36,346 nt of DNA from Thermoprotei archaeon (GTDB lineage Archaea; Thermoproteota; Thermoprotei; Gearchaeales; Gearchaeaceae), in the NCBI GenBank assembly GCA_017857595.1, contig JAFMCU010000011.1, positions 1-36,346 of the forward strand. Reading direction: 5' to 3'. A model generated the notes under the pieces. That model ran no database searches. It was not told the origin of the DNA and saw nothing but the letters and a program-made list of their open reading frames with translations. The stretch's first letter is position 1. Every line of letters starts with the position of its first letter. Shown here one piece after another: positions 24,564 to 31,844 of the stretch. Both the position numbers and the translations under genes were made by a program.

Positions 24564-25811
24564 ATGCCAGCAAAGTATTCGCCTTTCGAAGGAGCCTTAA
24601 AACAATTCGAAAAAGCCGCAAATGCATTAAAACTTGAACCACATATAGCTGACATATTGAAAAAGCATCAAAAGGTAATAACAGTTAATATTCCTGTTAA
24701 AATGGATGATGGTTCTGTAAAAGTTTTTACAGGATATAGAGCTCAACATAACAATTTCAGAGGCCCATATAAAGGTGGCATAAGATATCATCCAGATGTA
24801 AACTTAGATGAAGTCTTAGCATTATCTATGTGGATGACTTGGAAGTGTGCAGTTGTTGATATTCCTTTTGGCGGAGGTAAAGGTGGTATTTCATGCCCTG
24901 TAAAATATATGTCAGTTGCCGAAAAAGAAAGAATGACAAGAAAATATGTTCAGATGATAGCAAAGGATATAGGACCAGAATTAGATATACCTGCTCCAGA
25001 TGTTTATACAGATTCTCAAACAATGGCTTGGATCTTTGATGAATATTCAAAAATAGTTGGATATCCTGCTTACGGTGTAGTTACAGGAAAACCAATTGAA
25101 TTAGGTGGATCCTTAGGTAGAACACAAGCTACTGGTTATGGAGTAGCTGCATGTGTAAGAGAAGCAGTTAAACTTTTTAATAAAGATATAAAGGAAACAA
25201 CGGTCGCAATTCAAGGTTTTGGCAATGTCGCATACTACGCAGCTGAAAAGCTTTATAAATGGGGTGCAAAGGTTGTCGCTATAAGTGATTCTCAAGGTGG
25301 AATTTATGATAAAGAAGGATTTGATCCAATAGATGTTATGGAATATAAGCAAAAGACTGGAACTGTTGTTGGGTATAAAGAAGTTAAAAAGATTTCCAAT
25401 GAGGCATTGCTAATATCTGAATGTGATGTTCTTGTACCTGCAGCTTTAGAAGATCAAATTACATCAACCAATGCTCCTCAAGTAAAGGCAAAGATAATAG
25501 TTGAAGGAGCCAACGGACCTACTACTCCTGAAGCTGACGAAATTCTTTTTAAAAAGGGAGTTTATATTGTTCCAGATATTTTAGCAAACGCGGGCGGAGT
25601 AACAGTTAGTTATTTTGAATGGGTTCAAAACTTCCAGAAGTTTCAATGGGATGAGCAGACTGTTTTAAATAGAATGGAAGAGAAGTTGGTAAAGGCATTT
25701 AAGGATGTTAATGCAACAGCGAAAAAATACAATGTTGATAATAGAACAGCAGCTCTAATGCTAGCTATTAAGAGAGTAGCTGACGCGTATAAACTAAAAG
25801 GTGATTATTGA
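24564..25811 (+). CDS. gdhA: Glutamate dehydrogenase
   Basis: NAD(P)-dependent interconversion of glutamate and 2-oxoglutarate plus ammonia, linking carbon and nitrogen metabolism. The catalytic-domain motifs GYRAQHNNFRGPYKGGIRYHP, VDIPFGGGKGGI (catalytic Lys) and PAPDVYTDSQTMAWI are present, with the Rossmann motif VAIQGFGNVAYYAAEKL and DILANAGGVTVSYFEWVQN. The 415-aa length fits the hexameric archaeal enzyme. ATG at 24564 is used; a TTG at 24558 would add two residues. Its last 18 bases overlap the convergent methyltransferase. Cofactor preference is not assigned. Confidence 0.97.
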   Translation: MPAKYSPFEGALKQFEKAANALKLEPHIADILKKHQKVITVNIPVKMDDGSVKVFTGYRAQHNNFRGPYKGGIRYHPDVNLDEVLALSMWMTWKCAVVDIPFGGGKGGISCPVKYMSVAEKERMTRKYVQMIAKDIGPELDIPAPDVYTDSQTMAWIFDEYSKIVGYPAYGVVTGKPIELGGSLGRTQATGYGVAACVREAVKLFNKDIKETTVAIQGFGNVAYYAAEKLYKWGAKVVAISDSQGGIYDKEGFDPIDVMEYKQKTGTVVGYKEVKKISNEALLISECDVLVPAALEDQITSTNAPQVKAKIIVEGANGPTTPEADEILFKKGVYIVPDILANAGGVTVSYFEWVQNFQKFQWDEQTVLNRMEEKLVKAFKDVNATAKKYNVDNRTAALMLAIKRVADAYKLKGDY

Positions 25812-26342
25812 GACCTTGTAAACTATTATTTCTTCAAAGAATCGTCTAATCGATTTTATTTTTTCTAATCTTATTGATTTCTTTATATCCTTTCCTAATA
25901 TTTCTTCGATATTTGTCAAAGAAGAAATAACAAGGAATGTTTCTTTTACATTTTTGAAATTGATAAGCTTAGATAAGAATTCCTCAATTATATTTTTTCC
26001 ATTGTAGTTAATATAAACAGTTAGATTATCTAAATCTGTTTTAATATCATCATTCGGTAAATAGGGCGGATTAAAAACAATATAATCTATCTCAATGTTT
26101 CTTATTGCATCAAATAAATCGCATTGAATTATATCTATGTTTGGATAACTCTTTAATTTATTTCTAATGTAACATATTGCATCGTAATTAATATCTGTTG
26201 CAATTACCCATTGAAATTTTTCTGCAACTGTTTTTGCAATATAGCCATTCCCCGAACCAACATCTACAATAATATTACCCTCTAATTCTTTTACAACATC
26301 GGCTAATAATAGAGTATCTTCTGAAACTTTATAAATAGGCAC
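25794..26342 (-). CDS. HemK2/Mtq2-like glutamine methyltransferase
   Basis: SAM-dependent methyltransferase of 182 aa with YKVSEDTLLLADV (the family's YxPSxDTxLL start), SAM-binding VDVGSGNGYIAK, ATDINYDA, and the catalytic NPPY in DYIVFNPPYLPNDD. This set matches HemK2/Mtq2/N6AMT1 proteins, which methylate the GGQ glutamine of archaeal/eukaryotic release factor 1 in vivo with Trm112. Start is GTG at 26342, directly before the conserved YKVSED; no in-frame ATG is near. It is divergent from the ferredoxin gene and convergent with gdhA (18-base overlap). Confidence 0.88.
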   Translation of the reverse strand: MPIYKVSEDTLLLADVVKELEGNIIVDVGSGNGYIAKTVAEKFQWVIATDINYDAICYIRNKLKSYPNIDIIQCDLFDAIRNIEIDYIVFNPPYLPNDDIKTDLDNLTVYINYNGKNIIEEFLSKLINFKNVKETFLVISSLTNIEEILGKDIKKSIRLEKIKSIRRFFEEIIVYKVSIITF

Positions 26343-26382
26343 AATATCATAAGTTCAATTTTCTTTTAATTTTTTGTGGCAA

Positions 26383-26401
26383 ATTTATATAGTGTATAAA
26401 T
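26383..26401. promoter_or_regulatory. Palindromic TATA region between methyltransferase and ferredoxin genes
   Basis: A perfect 7-bp inverted repeat (ATTTATA / TATAAAT, 5-base spacer) lies in the 74-base divergent gap. The left arm is about 29 bases from the ferredoxin ATG (26417), so that mRNA should be nearly leaderless. Elements in the other orientation would give the methyltransferase a leader of roughly 20-30 bases. Confidence 0.5.
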
Positions 26402-26416
26402 CAATAAACGATAAGT

Positions 26417-26860
26417 ATGACGCGACCTGTAGATTATAAGCCTAAGCCGATAGACCCTGATGTAATAAACAAGCCAGATGAATATCCAATAACAGGAGAA
26501 TATATGGGTATTAAGATAAGAGCCGGTGGAATGCAAAGGAACGACGCTGAAGGTAAGCCATATCCTACACAACTAGGCATTTATGGAACAATTGTAATGG
26601 TTGATTTTGAGGCATGTGTAGCAGATGGCGTTTGTATGGATGTATGTCCGGTTAATGTTTTTGAATGGTTCTTAAATCCAGGAAAATATGGAACTGGAAA
26701 CGATAGAGTAATTGATCCTAATAAGCCTGAAGATAAAGAGCTTTGGGAAAAATATAGAACAGATAAAGCCTTTCCAATCCGAGAACAGAATTGTATATTC
26801 TGTATGGCTTGCGAAATTGCATGCCCAACCAAAGCAATTAAAATTAATCAACCAGCTTAA
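26417..26860 (+). CDS. Dicluster (7Fe-type) ferredoxin, ZFX-like but without zinc histidines
   Basis: Soluble electron carrier. LGIYGTIVMVDFEACVADGVCMDVCPVNVFEW and QNCIFCMACEIACPTKAI match the Sulfolobus/Thermoplasma zinc ferredoxin family. Cys67, Asp70, Cys73 with distal Cys136 fit a [3Fe-4S] site; Cys126, Cys129, Cys132 and Cys77 fit a [4Fe-4S] site. Zinc ferredoxins bind Zn through three N-terminal histidines and an aspartate; this 147-aa protein contains no histidine at all, and Tyr56 replaces the His of the usual GIHGT. It also has a longer, different N-terminal region (1-50) and an insertion between the clusters (about 88-122). The likely partners are 2-oxoacid:ferredoxin oxidoreductases, by family. 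Confidence 0.92.
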   Translation: MTRPVDYKPKPIDPDVINKPDEYPITGEYMGIKIRAGGMQRNDAEGKPYPTQLGIYGTIVMVDFEACVADGVCMDVCPVNVFEWFLNPGKYGTGNDRVIDPNKPEDKELWEKYRTDKAFPIREQNCIFCMACEIACPTKAIKINQPA

Positions 26861-26863
26861 TTT

Positions 26864-27574
26864 TTAGGATAAAGGATATATTCCATCATCGCTTATCTTA
26901 AAAAGAAAGTAATTTTCTTCATTCATAGGGGCATCATAAATTTTTATGTATCTTTTATCTTCGATTTTTCCCATCTCTAGTATCTTTTTACAGTAGTTAT
27001 TGATTACATTCCCACCAACTGGTTTAATCTGCCATCTGTTTTCATCTTCTCTTTCAACAACTTGATTCGTAATTACACAAGCAATGTTTAAAATATCTGT
27101 AATTTTGATTAATTCTTCCATAAATTTTCTTAGTTTGAATTGTCTTACAGCAACTTTATCCAAGCTGGTTGTTTCATATCTAAAATAAGTAGCTATTGAA
27201 TCTACAACAAGTAATTTTACATTCAATTTTTCTATAATATTTTTAGCTATTCTTATTGAATCGAATAAATCATTTAAAGATAATATTTCTTTAATAATTA
27301 TATTTTTGAGTGCAGCATCTGGATTTATACCAAATCTAATAGCCATTTTTTGGATTTTTGGTGGATAAAATGATTTTTCAGTACTCAAATATACAGCCTT
27401 ACTTTCTAAACCACCTTTTTCTTTAGGTAATTGTACTGTTACGCATAATTGCTGTGCAAAAGTACTTTTACCTGAACTAAATTCTCCAAATATTTGCGAA
27501 ATAGATCCACAATCTATGCCACCTATTAAGTTATCTAAAAAATTTATTCCTGTTGTAATTTTAACTTGACTCAT
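26864..27574 (-). CDS. RadA/RadB-like recombinase core ATPase
   Basis: The 236-aa protein is the RadA/Rad51 ATPase core without the N-terminal helix-hairpin-helix domain. Walker A GEFSSGKST at 30-38 is followed by FAQQLCVTVQLPKEKGGLESKAVYLSTE, close to RadA. Walker B is KLLVVDSIATYF with Asp125, and VITNQVVERE plus IKPVGGNVI cover the L2 region. RadB and short paralogues have this layout; they assist RadA in recombination. Its start overlaps the upstream HerA-like gene by 14 bases, tying it to that gene and the membrane protein before it. Its 3' end is 3 bases from the ferredoxin stop. Confidence 0.85.
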   Translation of the reverse strand: MSQVKITTGINFLDNLIGGIDCGSISQIFGEFSSGKSTFAQQLCVTVQLPKEKGGLESKAVYLSTEKSFYPPKIQKMAIRFGINPDAALKNIIIKEILSLNDLFDSIRIAKNIIEKLNVKLLVVDSIATYFRYETTSLDKVAVRQFKLRKFMEELIKITDILNIACVITNQVVEREDENRWQIKPVGGNVINNYCKKILEMGKIEDKRYIKIYDAPMNEENYFLFKISDDGIYPLS

Positions 27575-28745
27575 TCAATTTCTTATGTTCTTTTGCCATA
27601 AAAATTCCTTTATATGTAGGAACTAATTTCCTAATGCCTGAAAACATTTTTTCTTCTAAAATTCCATCATTTATTAGTATATCTATAAAATTATCCCAAT
27701 CCTCAACAAAATAACCCATAGAAAGCATTAAAGGCTTTATTTCGTTTCTCCTAACAATATTCCTTTCAAGTTCTATAATTAAGTCAGCGATGGCATTTGC
27801 TAATCCTTTGTAATTTAGTTCTAACAAACTTTTTGTTCCTTTGATATTTGTTAAATTAGTTCCAGTACTATATTCGTATTCAAAATCAAATTCGAATCTT
27901 TCTTTTTTTATAATTTGATTATCTTCTACAACCATTAGATTATAATAAGAATCTTCAACTAAATTGTTTCTTAATTTAAACAGACTATTATAGCTTATGT
28001 AATATATTTTAGAAAATCTGGAAATAGTAGCCTCATTTAATTCTTCGAAGGTGGATGTGAAGCAATATGATATTTTTTTAAAGGATAGTAAATCCAACAT
28101 CTTTAGCACAAGATCCTTTTCAAAATCTAAGAATGATTTACCTTCAACATTATCTACGATTAAAATTATATCAGTATTATCTTCCTTATTAAAAATTAGA
28201 TTTCCAACAGTAAGCATTGTGGCTAATAGTTTAGATTTTGAATTTGTTAGGAAAGAGTTATTTAAAATTATACAATCTTCCCTATCCAATTCTTTTGTGA
28301 TATTTAGGATATTAGTATTCCTAAAAATTATATCCAATTCTTTAATATCACTTAATTTTGAAATAATATCTTCGATTTTGGCAAGATGTGAAGGTATTGT
28401 TAGAAAAGGATTTGTAGAAGAAGCAATCTTTTCTATTAATTTCTCTACATCCAATTCTTTATCTTTCGAATTAATTAAAGAATACTTAAGATGACTTTTT
28501 TGTTCATGATCCAATTCAACAATTGCGGAAATAGAATCAATTAAGAAAGTCAAATCTATTTTTCTTATAGAAAAAATATTGAATTGATCTGTTCTTATTT
28601 TTTTGAAATCTAAAGAATTAGAGGCGATACCTTTATTATCTATGAAAAGTACCTTATTATTACCTTCTTCTGCAATCTTTTTACAATAACTTAGGGTAAA
28701 TAATGTAGCTTTAATCGGTTCTGAAATTACTAGGTCTCTTATCAT
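27561..28745 (-). CDS. Degenerate HerA/VirB4-like P-loop protein, function unknown
   Basis: I do not recognise a named family with certainty. The 394-aa protein reads like a HerA/VirB4-type ATPase that has lost its catalytic motifs. SEPIKATLFTLSYC (9-22) sits where Walker A should be but lacks the GxxxxGK[ST] pattern. KVLFIDNKGIAS then resembles the strand HerA proteins write as VxxxDPHGEY. DIILIVDNVEGKSF sits at Walker B with Asn for the catalytic Glu. The strand order and the intervening helical stretch fit the superfamily. The last 80 residues (GYFVEDWDNFIDILINDGILEE...LVPTYKGIFMAKEHKK) look like a winged helix. It starts one base after the membrane protein stop and overlaps the RadA-like gene. 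No ATPase activity is expected of this chain alone. Confidence 0.45.
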   Translation of the reverse strand: MIRDLVISEPIKATLFTLSYCKKIAEEGNNKVLFIDNKGIASNSLDFKKIRTDQFNIFSIRKIDLTFLIDSISAIVELDHEQKSHLKYSLINSKDKELDVEKLIEKIASSTNPFLTIPSHLAKIEDIISKLSDIKELDIIFRNTNILNITKELDREDCIILNNSFLTNSKSKLLATMLTVGNLIFNKEDNTDIILIVDNVEGKSFLDFEKDLVLKMLDLLSFKKISYCFTSTFEELNEATISRFSKIYYISYNSLFKLRNNLVEDSYYNLMVVEDNQIIKKERFEFDFEYEYSTGTNLTNIKGTKSLLELNYKGLANAIADLIIELERNIVRRNEIKPLMLSMGYFVEDWDNFIDILINDGILEEKMFSGIRKLVPTYKGIFMAKEHKKLNESS

Positions 28746-28746
28746 G

Positions 28747-29301
28747 TTAAAAATTTAGATAGACTTCTTTAGCTATTTCGTCATATATCTCAACACTACA
28801 ATTAAGAGATTCAAAATAGCTTATCAAATACTGCGCTTTACCCAATAATGTATAAGTTTTGGTATTAAAGAGCTTTTTACTTAGTCTGTAACCATATATG
28901 TTCTCTTTTATTTCTATTAAACAGCTAGATGAATCATTAATTATTAAATTAGAATTGAGCTTATGCATCAGCTCAGAAATGTTCTTTAAGTCTATATTAT
29001 TGTAGAATTTAAAATTAACTTTTAATCTAAAAATAATTGTCCAATAAAACCCATTTTTTATCACCTTAAAACCATCCTTTGCTTTATAAATTTGTATGTT
29101 ACTTTCTAAGTATATTTCTTTATTATCTTTACTTATAAAATTTACAATGATATCTTTTAATTGATATCTTTTTCTTTTTAATTGTATTCTATTTTTTATT
29201 AATTTGTGGAATACGTATATAAATAATATTGATATACCAAATATAGGTTGGAAAATAGAAAAAAGTAAAACAATAATAACATAAATTATTTTTTTATTCA
29301 T
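28747..29301 (-). CDS. Two-helix membrane protein with cytoplasmic domain, unknown
   Basis: A 184-aa protein with two closely spaced N-terminal hydrophobic helices (about residues 5-17 and 18-34), then a basic stretch (KLIKNRIQLKRKRYQLK) that should stay in the cytoplasm, then about 145 residues of mixed alpha-beta pattern (DGFKVIKNGFYWTIIFRLKV ... LLGKAQYLISYFESLNCSVEIYD). I recognise no family. The layout, two short helices then a soluble domain before a HerA/VirB4-like protein, recalls the N-terminal part of VirB4-type secretion ATPases, which would make this a split version; that is speculative. ATG at 29301 heads the three-gene unit. Confidence 0.6.
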   Translation of the reverse strand: MNKKIIYVIIVLLFSIFQPIFGISILFIYVFHKLIKNRIQLKRKRYQLKDIIVNFISKDNKEIYLESNIQIYKAKDGFKVIKNGFYWTIIFRLKVNFKFYNNIDLKNISELMHKLNSNLIINDSSSCLIEIKENIYGYRLSKKLFNTKTYTLLGKAQYLISYFESLNCSVEIYDEIAKEVYLNF

Positions 29302-29308
29302 AATCTAA

Positions 29309-29353
29309 GACTCAATTTACAAAATTTAAGCTTGATCCAAATTGAATCGAGTC
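29309..29353. promoter_or_regulatory. Inverted repeat around the TATA element of the three-gene unit
   Basis: On the minus strand a CTTAAATTTT element at 29322-29331 is about 25 bases before the ATG at 29301. It lies between GACTCAATTT (29309-29318) and its near-complement at 29339-29353, AAATTGA-ATCGA-GTC, which has a 5-base insertion. HindIII-like AAGCTT lies in the middle. An operator covering a promoter is possible. Confidence 0.3.
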
Positions 29354-29527
29354 TCCTATAAATTGGGAAATTAAACTAAAAATTAGGATATGATTATTTA
29401 AAATCTCATTTATGGATGTATTATCTACTTAGTAGGAGATGAACTATATTTTTCTTTATATTTATTTGGGATAACGTTTATACAAATTAAATAAATCAAT
29501 ATATTATGCTTAATAAAATCTAACAAT

Positions 29528-29911
29528 ATGTTATCTGAGAAAGCAATAAAGTTGATAGATGATAAAAACTTTGGGGTTCTAGCTACAATAAGTAAAAATG
29601 GTTTTCCCCATGCGACACCAATATGGGTTGATAGAGATGGTGATTATATATTAATAAATACAACAGAGAATAGAAAAAAAGTTAAAAACGTTAGAGCGAA
29701 TCCAAAGGTTGCATTGACTGTCATCAACAACCAAAATCCATATGAGAAAGTATGCATTGAAGGGGAAGTTGTTGAAATTTCCTATAATAATGCAGAAGAG
29801 CATATAGACAAATTAGCAAAAAAATATCTAGGACTTGATAAATATCCTTGGAAAAGACCAAACGAAAAAAGAATTATTCTAAAAATTAAGCCAATAAAAG
29901 AATACAGTTAA
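29528..29911 (+). CDS. PPOX-class flavin/F420-binding protein
   Basis: The 127-aa split-barrel protein of the pyridoxamine 5'-phosphate oxidase superfamily shows LIDDKNFGVLATISKNGFPHATPIWVDRDGD, INTTENRKKVKNVRANPKVALTV and VCIEGEVVEI. This pattern fits the F420-dependent TIGR03618-like group; true PdxH enzymes are longer. It probably reduces or oxidises an unknown substrate with F420 or FMN. ATG at 29528; a single-gene unit. Its TAA interlocks in a TTAA with the stop of the convergent UPF0282 gene. Confidence 0.85.
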   Translation: MLSEKAIKLIDDKNFGVLATISKNGFPHATPIWVDRDGDYILINTTENRKKVKNVRANPKVALTVINNQNPYEKVCIEGEVVEISYNNAEEHIDKLAKKYLGLDKYPWKRPNEKRIILKIKPIKEYS

Positions 29912-30876
29912 TTATCGCTTACGTTTATAGGAGGCAAACCTTTTCTACTTTTAACCCAATCAAGAAACTCTTTTTTTGGAGGATATTTCTCGTATAACTC
30001 TTTTCTATAAGCTTCAAGCATAATTATATCTTTACCCATGAACTCAGAGATTAAAAACACATTACAATCATTCTCTAAGCCCATTAACTTAATTTTTTGG
30101 ATGAATTTCATAGCGTCTTGGCTTCTTAATAAATGGTGATCTACAATTATGTTTTTGACATGTTTGGTAAGTTTTTTAAGATTTCTAATTCCTTGTTCAA
30201 ATTTAGCCATAGGCACTTCATAGTTAACAAGATAAAGAGGCGGTCCACTGATAATTAAATAATCAGGCTTTTCATTTTTTATTATATTGAATGCTTCTTC
30301 ATTCATAGGTCCTTCTGTATCTGATGCAAAAATAAGCTTTTCTTCTTCTTTTATTAAAACCATCACAACATAGCCTAAAGGTGTATGCTCTTCTCCATGG
30401 AAAACGGGTTTTGAAAAAGATATTTCTAACTTTCCAATATTAAGCTTTGAAGCATCACAAATCTTATATTTTATATTTAATTTTTTCAAATCTTTTTGAA
30501 ATTGTAAACCCCTATTTCTTTGACTATTATTTATGAAATTTTCAAAGTCTTTAACTAAAACTAATTTGTTTTTATATATTTGTTCAGCACTTTCGTAACT
30601 CGCAAAAGTCCATTCATTATCAACACTATTAAAAAAAGGTGTATAGTGGTCGTAATGATAATGCGTAATGCAGATTAATTCACACTCTTTTGACTCATTT
30701 TCAATCAATTTTCTACCTTCATATAATTTTTCATACTCAACATGATGCGGGTAAAGACCAAATCTTCTACCTAGAGCAATACCAGGGTCTATCATTATTT
30801 TTATTTCATTTGTCTCTACTACAGTACAAAGAGATCTTGTACCTAAAGTTTCACCTGCAAGAATTTTAATTTTCAA
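29908..30876 (-). CDS. UPF0282 family metallo-beta-lactamase-fold protein
   Basis: The 322-aa protein opens MKIKILAGETLGTRSLCTVVE, then MIDPGIALGRRFGLYPHHVEYEK and the metal motif CITHYHYDHYTPF, continuing FHGEEHTPLG, FASDTEGPMN and IVDHHLLR. These match the archaeal UPF0282 family of MBL-fold hydrolases, whose substrate is unknown. The metal ligands look intact. The start is TTG at 30876, in a TTGA overlap with the DUF354 stop. It is the third gene of the geranylgeranyl reductase-DUF354-UPF0282 unit. Confidence 0.9.
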   Translation of the reverse strand: MKIKILAGETLGTRSLCTVVETNEIKIMIDPGIALGRRFGLYPHHVEYEKLYEGRKLIENESKECELICITHYHYDHYTPFFNSVDNEWTFASYESAEQIYKNKLVLVKDFENFINNSQRNRGLQFQKDLKKLNIKYKICDASKLNIGKLEISFSKPVFHGEEHTPLGYVVMVLIKEEEKLIFASDTEGPMNEEAFNIIKNEKPDYLIISGPPLYLVNYEVPMAKFEQGIRNLKKLTKHVKNIIVDHHLLRSQDAMKFIQKIKLMGLENDCNVFLISEFMGKDIIMLEAYRKELYEKYPPKKEFLDWVKSRKGLPPINVSDN

Positions 30877-31844
30877 TTTAATAATTGAGGATGATCTTTT
30901 GTTAAAATTTCATCGAATATATCCAATGGATCTTCAAGCTTTGCATACAGGGGTTGGTTTCTAGGCTTTGGATTTTTCAGAAATTTTTTAACTTCTTCTA
31001 TTATTCTATCTACATTAGTTGAATGAATCATTAAATTATCTTTTGCAAACCTTTCATACATTTTTTGAAGTACAGGGAAGTAATCTATTACCAAAGGAAC
31101 ACCGCATAAAATAGCCTCACCTACTATTGTCCCTGTAGCTATTACTATATCACACTTATGTAACAAACTTTGAACATCCAAAAACTTTCCTTTATATCTT
31201 TCAATCGAAATTAGATTTATTTGTTCTGAAAATTTGCTCAGATTTTCGACCAAATTTAAAAAGGTTGAATGATTTGATTCAACATGAGATGCATAATAAG
31301 CTGGATCTCTAACTAAAATAGTTATTTTATTTTCATCAAATCCCAATTTTCTTAAAATATCTTTATCAACAATATGCCTCTTTAGCCAAGTAACTTGCGT
31401 TAATCCATCGTATTCAATAACGTTTTGAGCTCCATACTTTTTAAAGCCTTCACCACAATTTAATGGCACGATCATAGCTGTTGTTAAAGGACAAACTAAT
31501 TTTGCTACAAATATAGATTCAGGTGTATCGTTGAAATCAAATATTGGTATGCCTGCTTGAAAAGCTATTCTAGAAGCTTCAACACTTCCATGGTTTATTA
31601 GCGCTTTTGGATTTTTTTCTAAAAACCATTTGAGCAATAAGCTTGTTCTTTCAACACTAAATATTAATTTCTCTATTGTATTTGTTCCATGCTTACCTAT
31701 AATATCTGCATGAATGTTAAGATTCTTCATGGCTGTAACTGATTCAGAGTATTGCCTGGTTGTTGCAAGACATTTATATTTATTCATAAAGTGCTTGAAA
31801 AATACTGCTTGTTTAGCTGTTAAAAAATCTACCCAGAACGTCAT
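30873..31844 (-). CDS. DUF354 family glycosyltransferase-fold protein
   Basis: The 323-aa protein resembles archaeal DUF354, related in fold to UDP-GlcNAc 2-epimerase and GT-B glycosyltransferases: FWVDFLTAKQAVFFKHF, TTRQYSESV, ALINHGSVEASRIAFQAGIPIFDFNDTPES, and a C-terminal DIVIATGTIVGEAILCGVPLVIDYFP nucleotide-sugar-like site. The reaction is unknown. ATG at 31844 overlaps the reductase stop (ATGA), and its own stop overlaps the next start, so the three genes are strictly coupled. A role in lipid-linked or cell-surface glycan work is inference from the reductase neighbour. Confidence 0.82.
   Translation of the reverse strand: MTFWVDFLTAKQAVFFKHFMNKYKCLATTRQYSESVTAMKNLNIHADIIGKHGTNTIEKLIFSVERTSLLLKWFLEKNPKALINHGSVEASRIAFQAGIPIFDFNDTPESIFVAKLVCPLTTAMIVPLNCGEGFKKYGAQNVIEYDGLTQVTWLKRHIVDKDILRKLGFDENKITILVRDPAYYASHVESNHSTFLNLVENLSKFSEQINLISIERYKGKFLDVQSLLHKCDIVIATGTIVGEAILCGVPLVIDYFPVLQKMYERFAKDNLMIHSTNVDRIIEEVKKFLKNPKPRNQPLYAKLEDPLDIFDEILTKDHPQLLN

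Noticed and set aside
28051-28494. 147-codon plus-strand frame
   Set aside because: Antisense to the HerA-like gene; low-complexity Ser/Ile/Phe-rich product, no motif, no promoter spacing.
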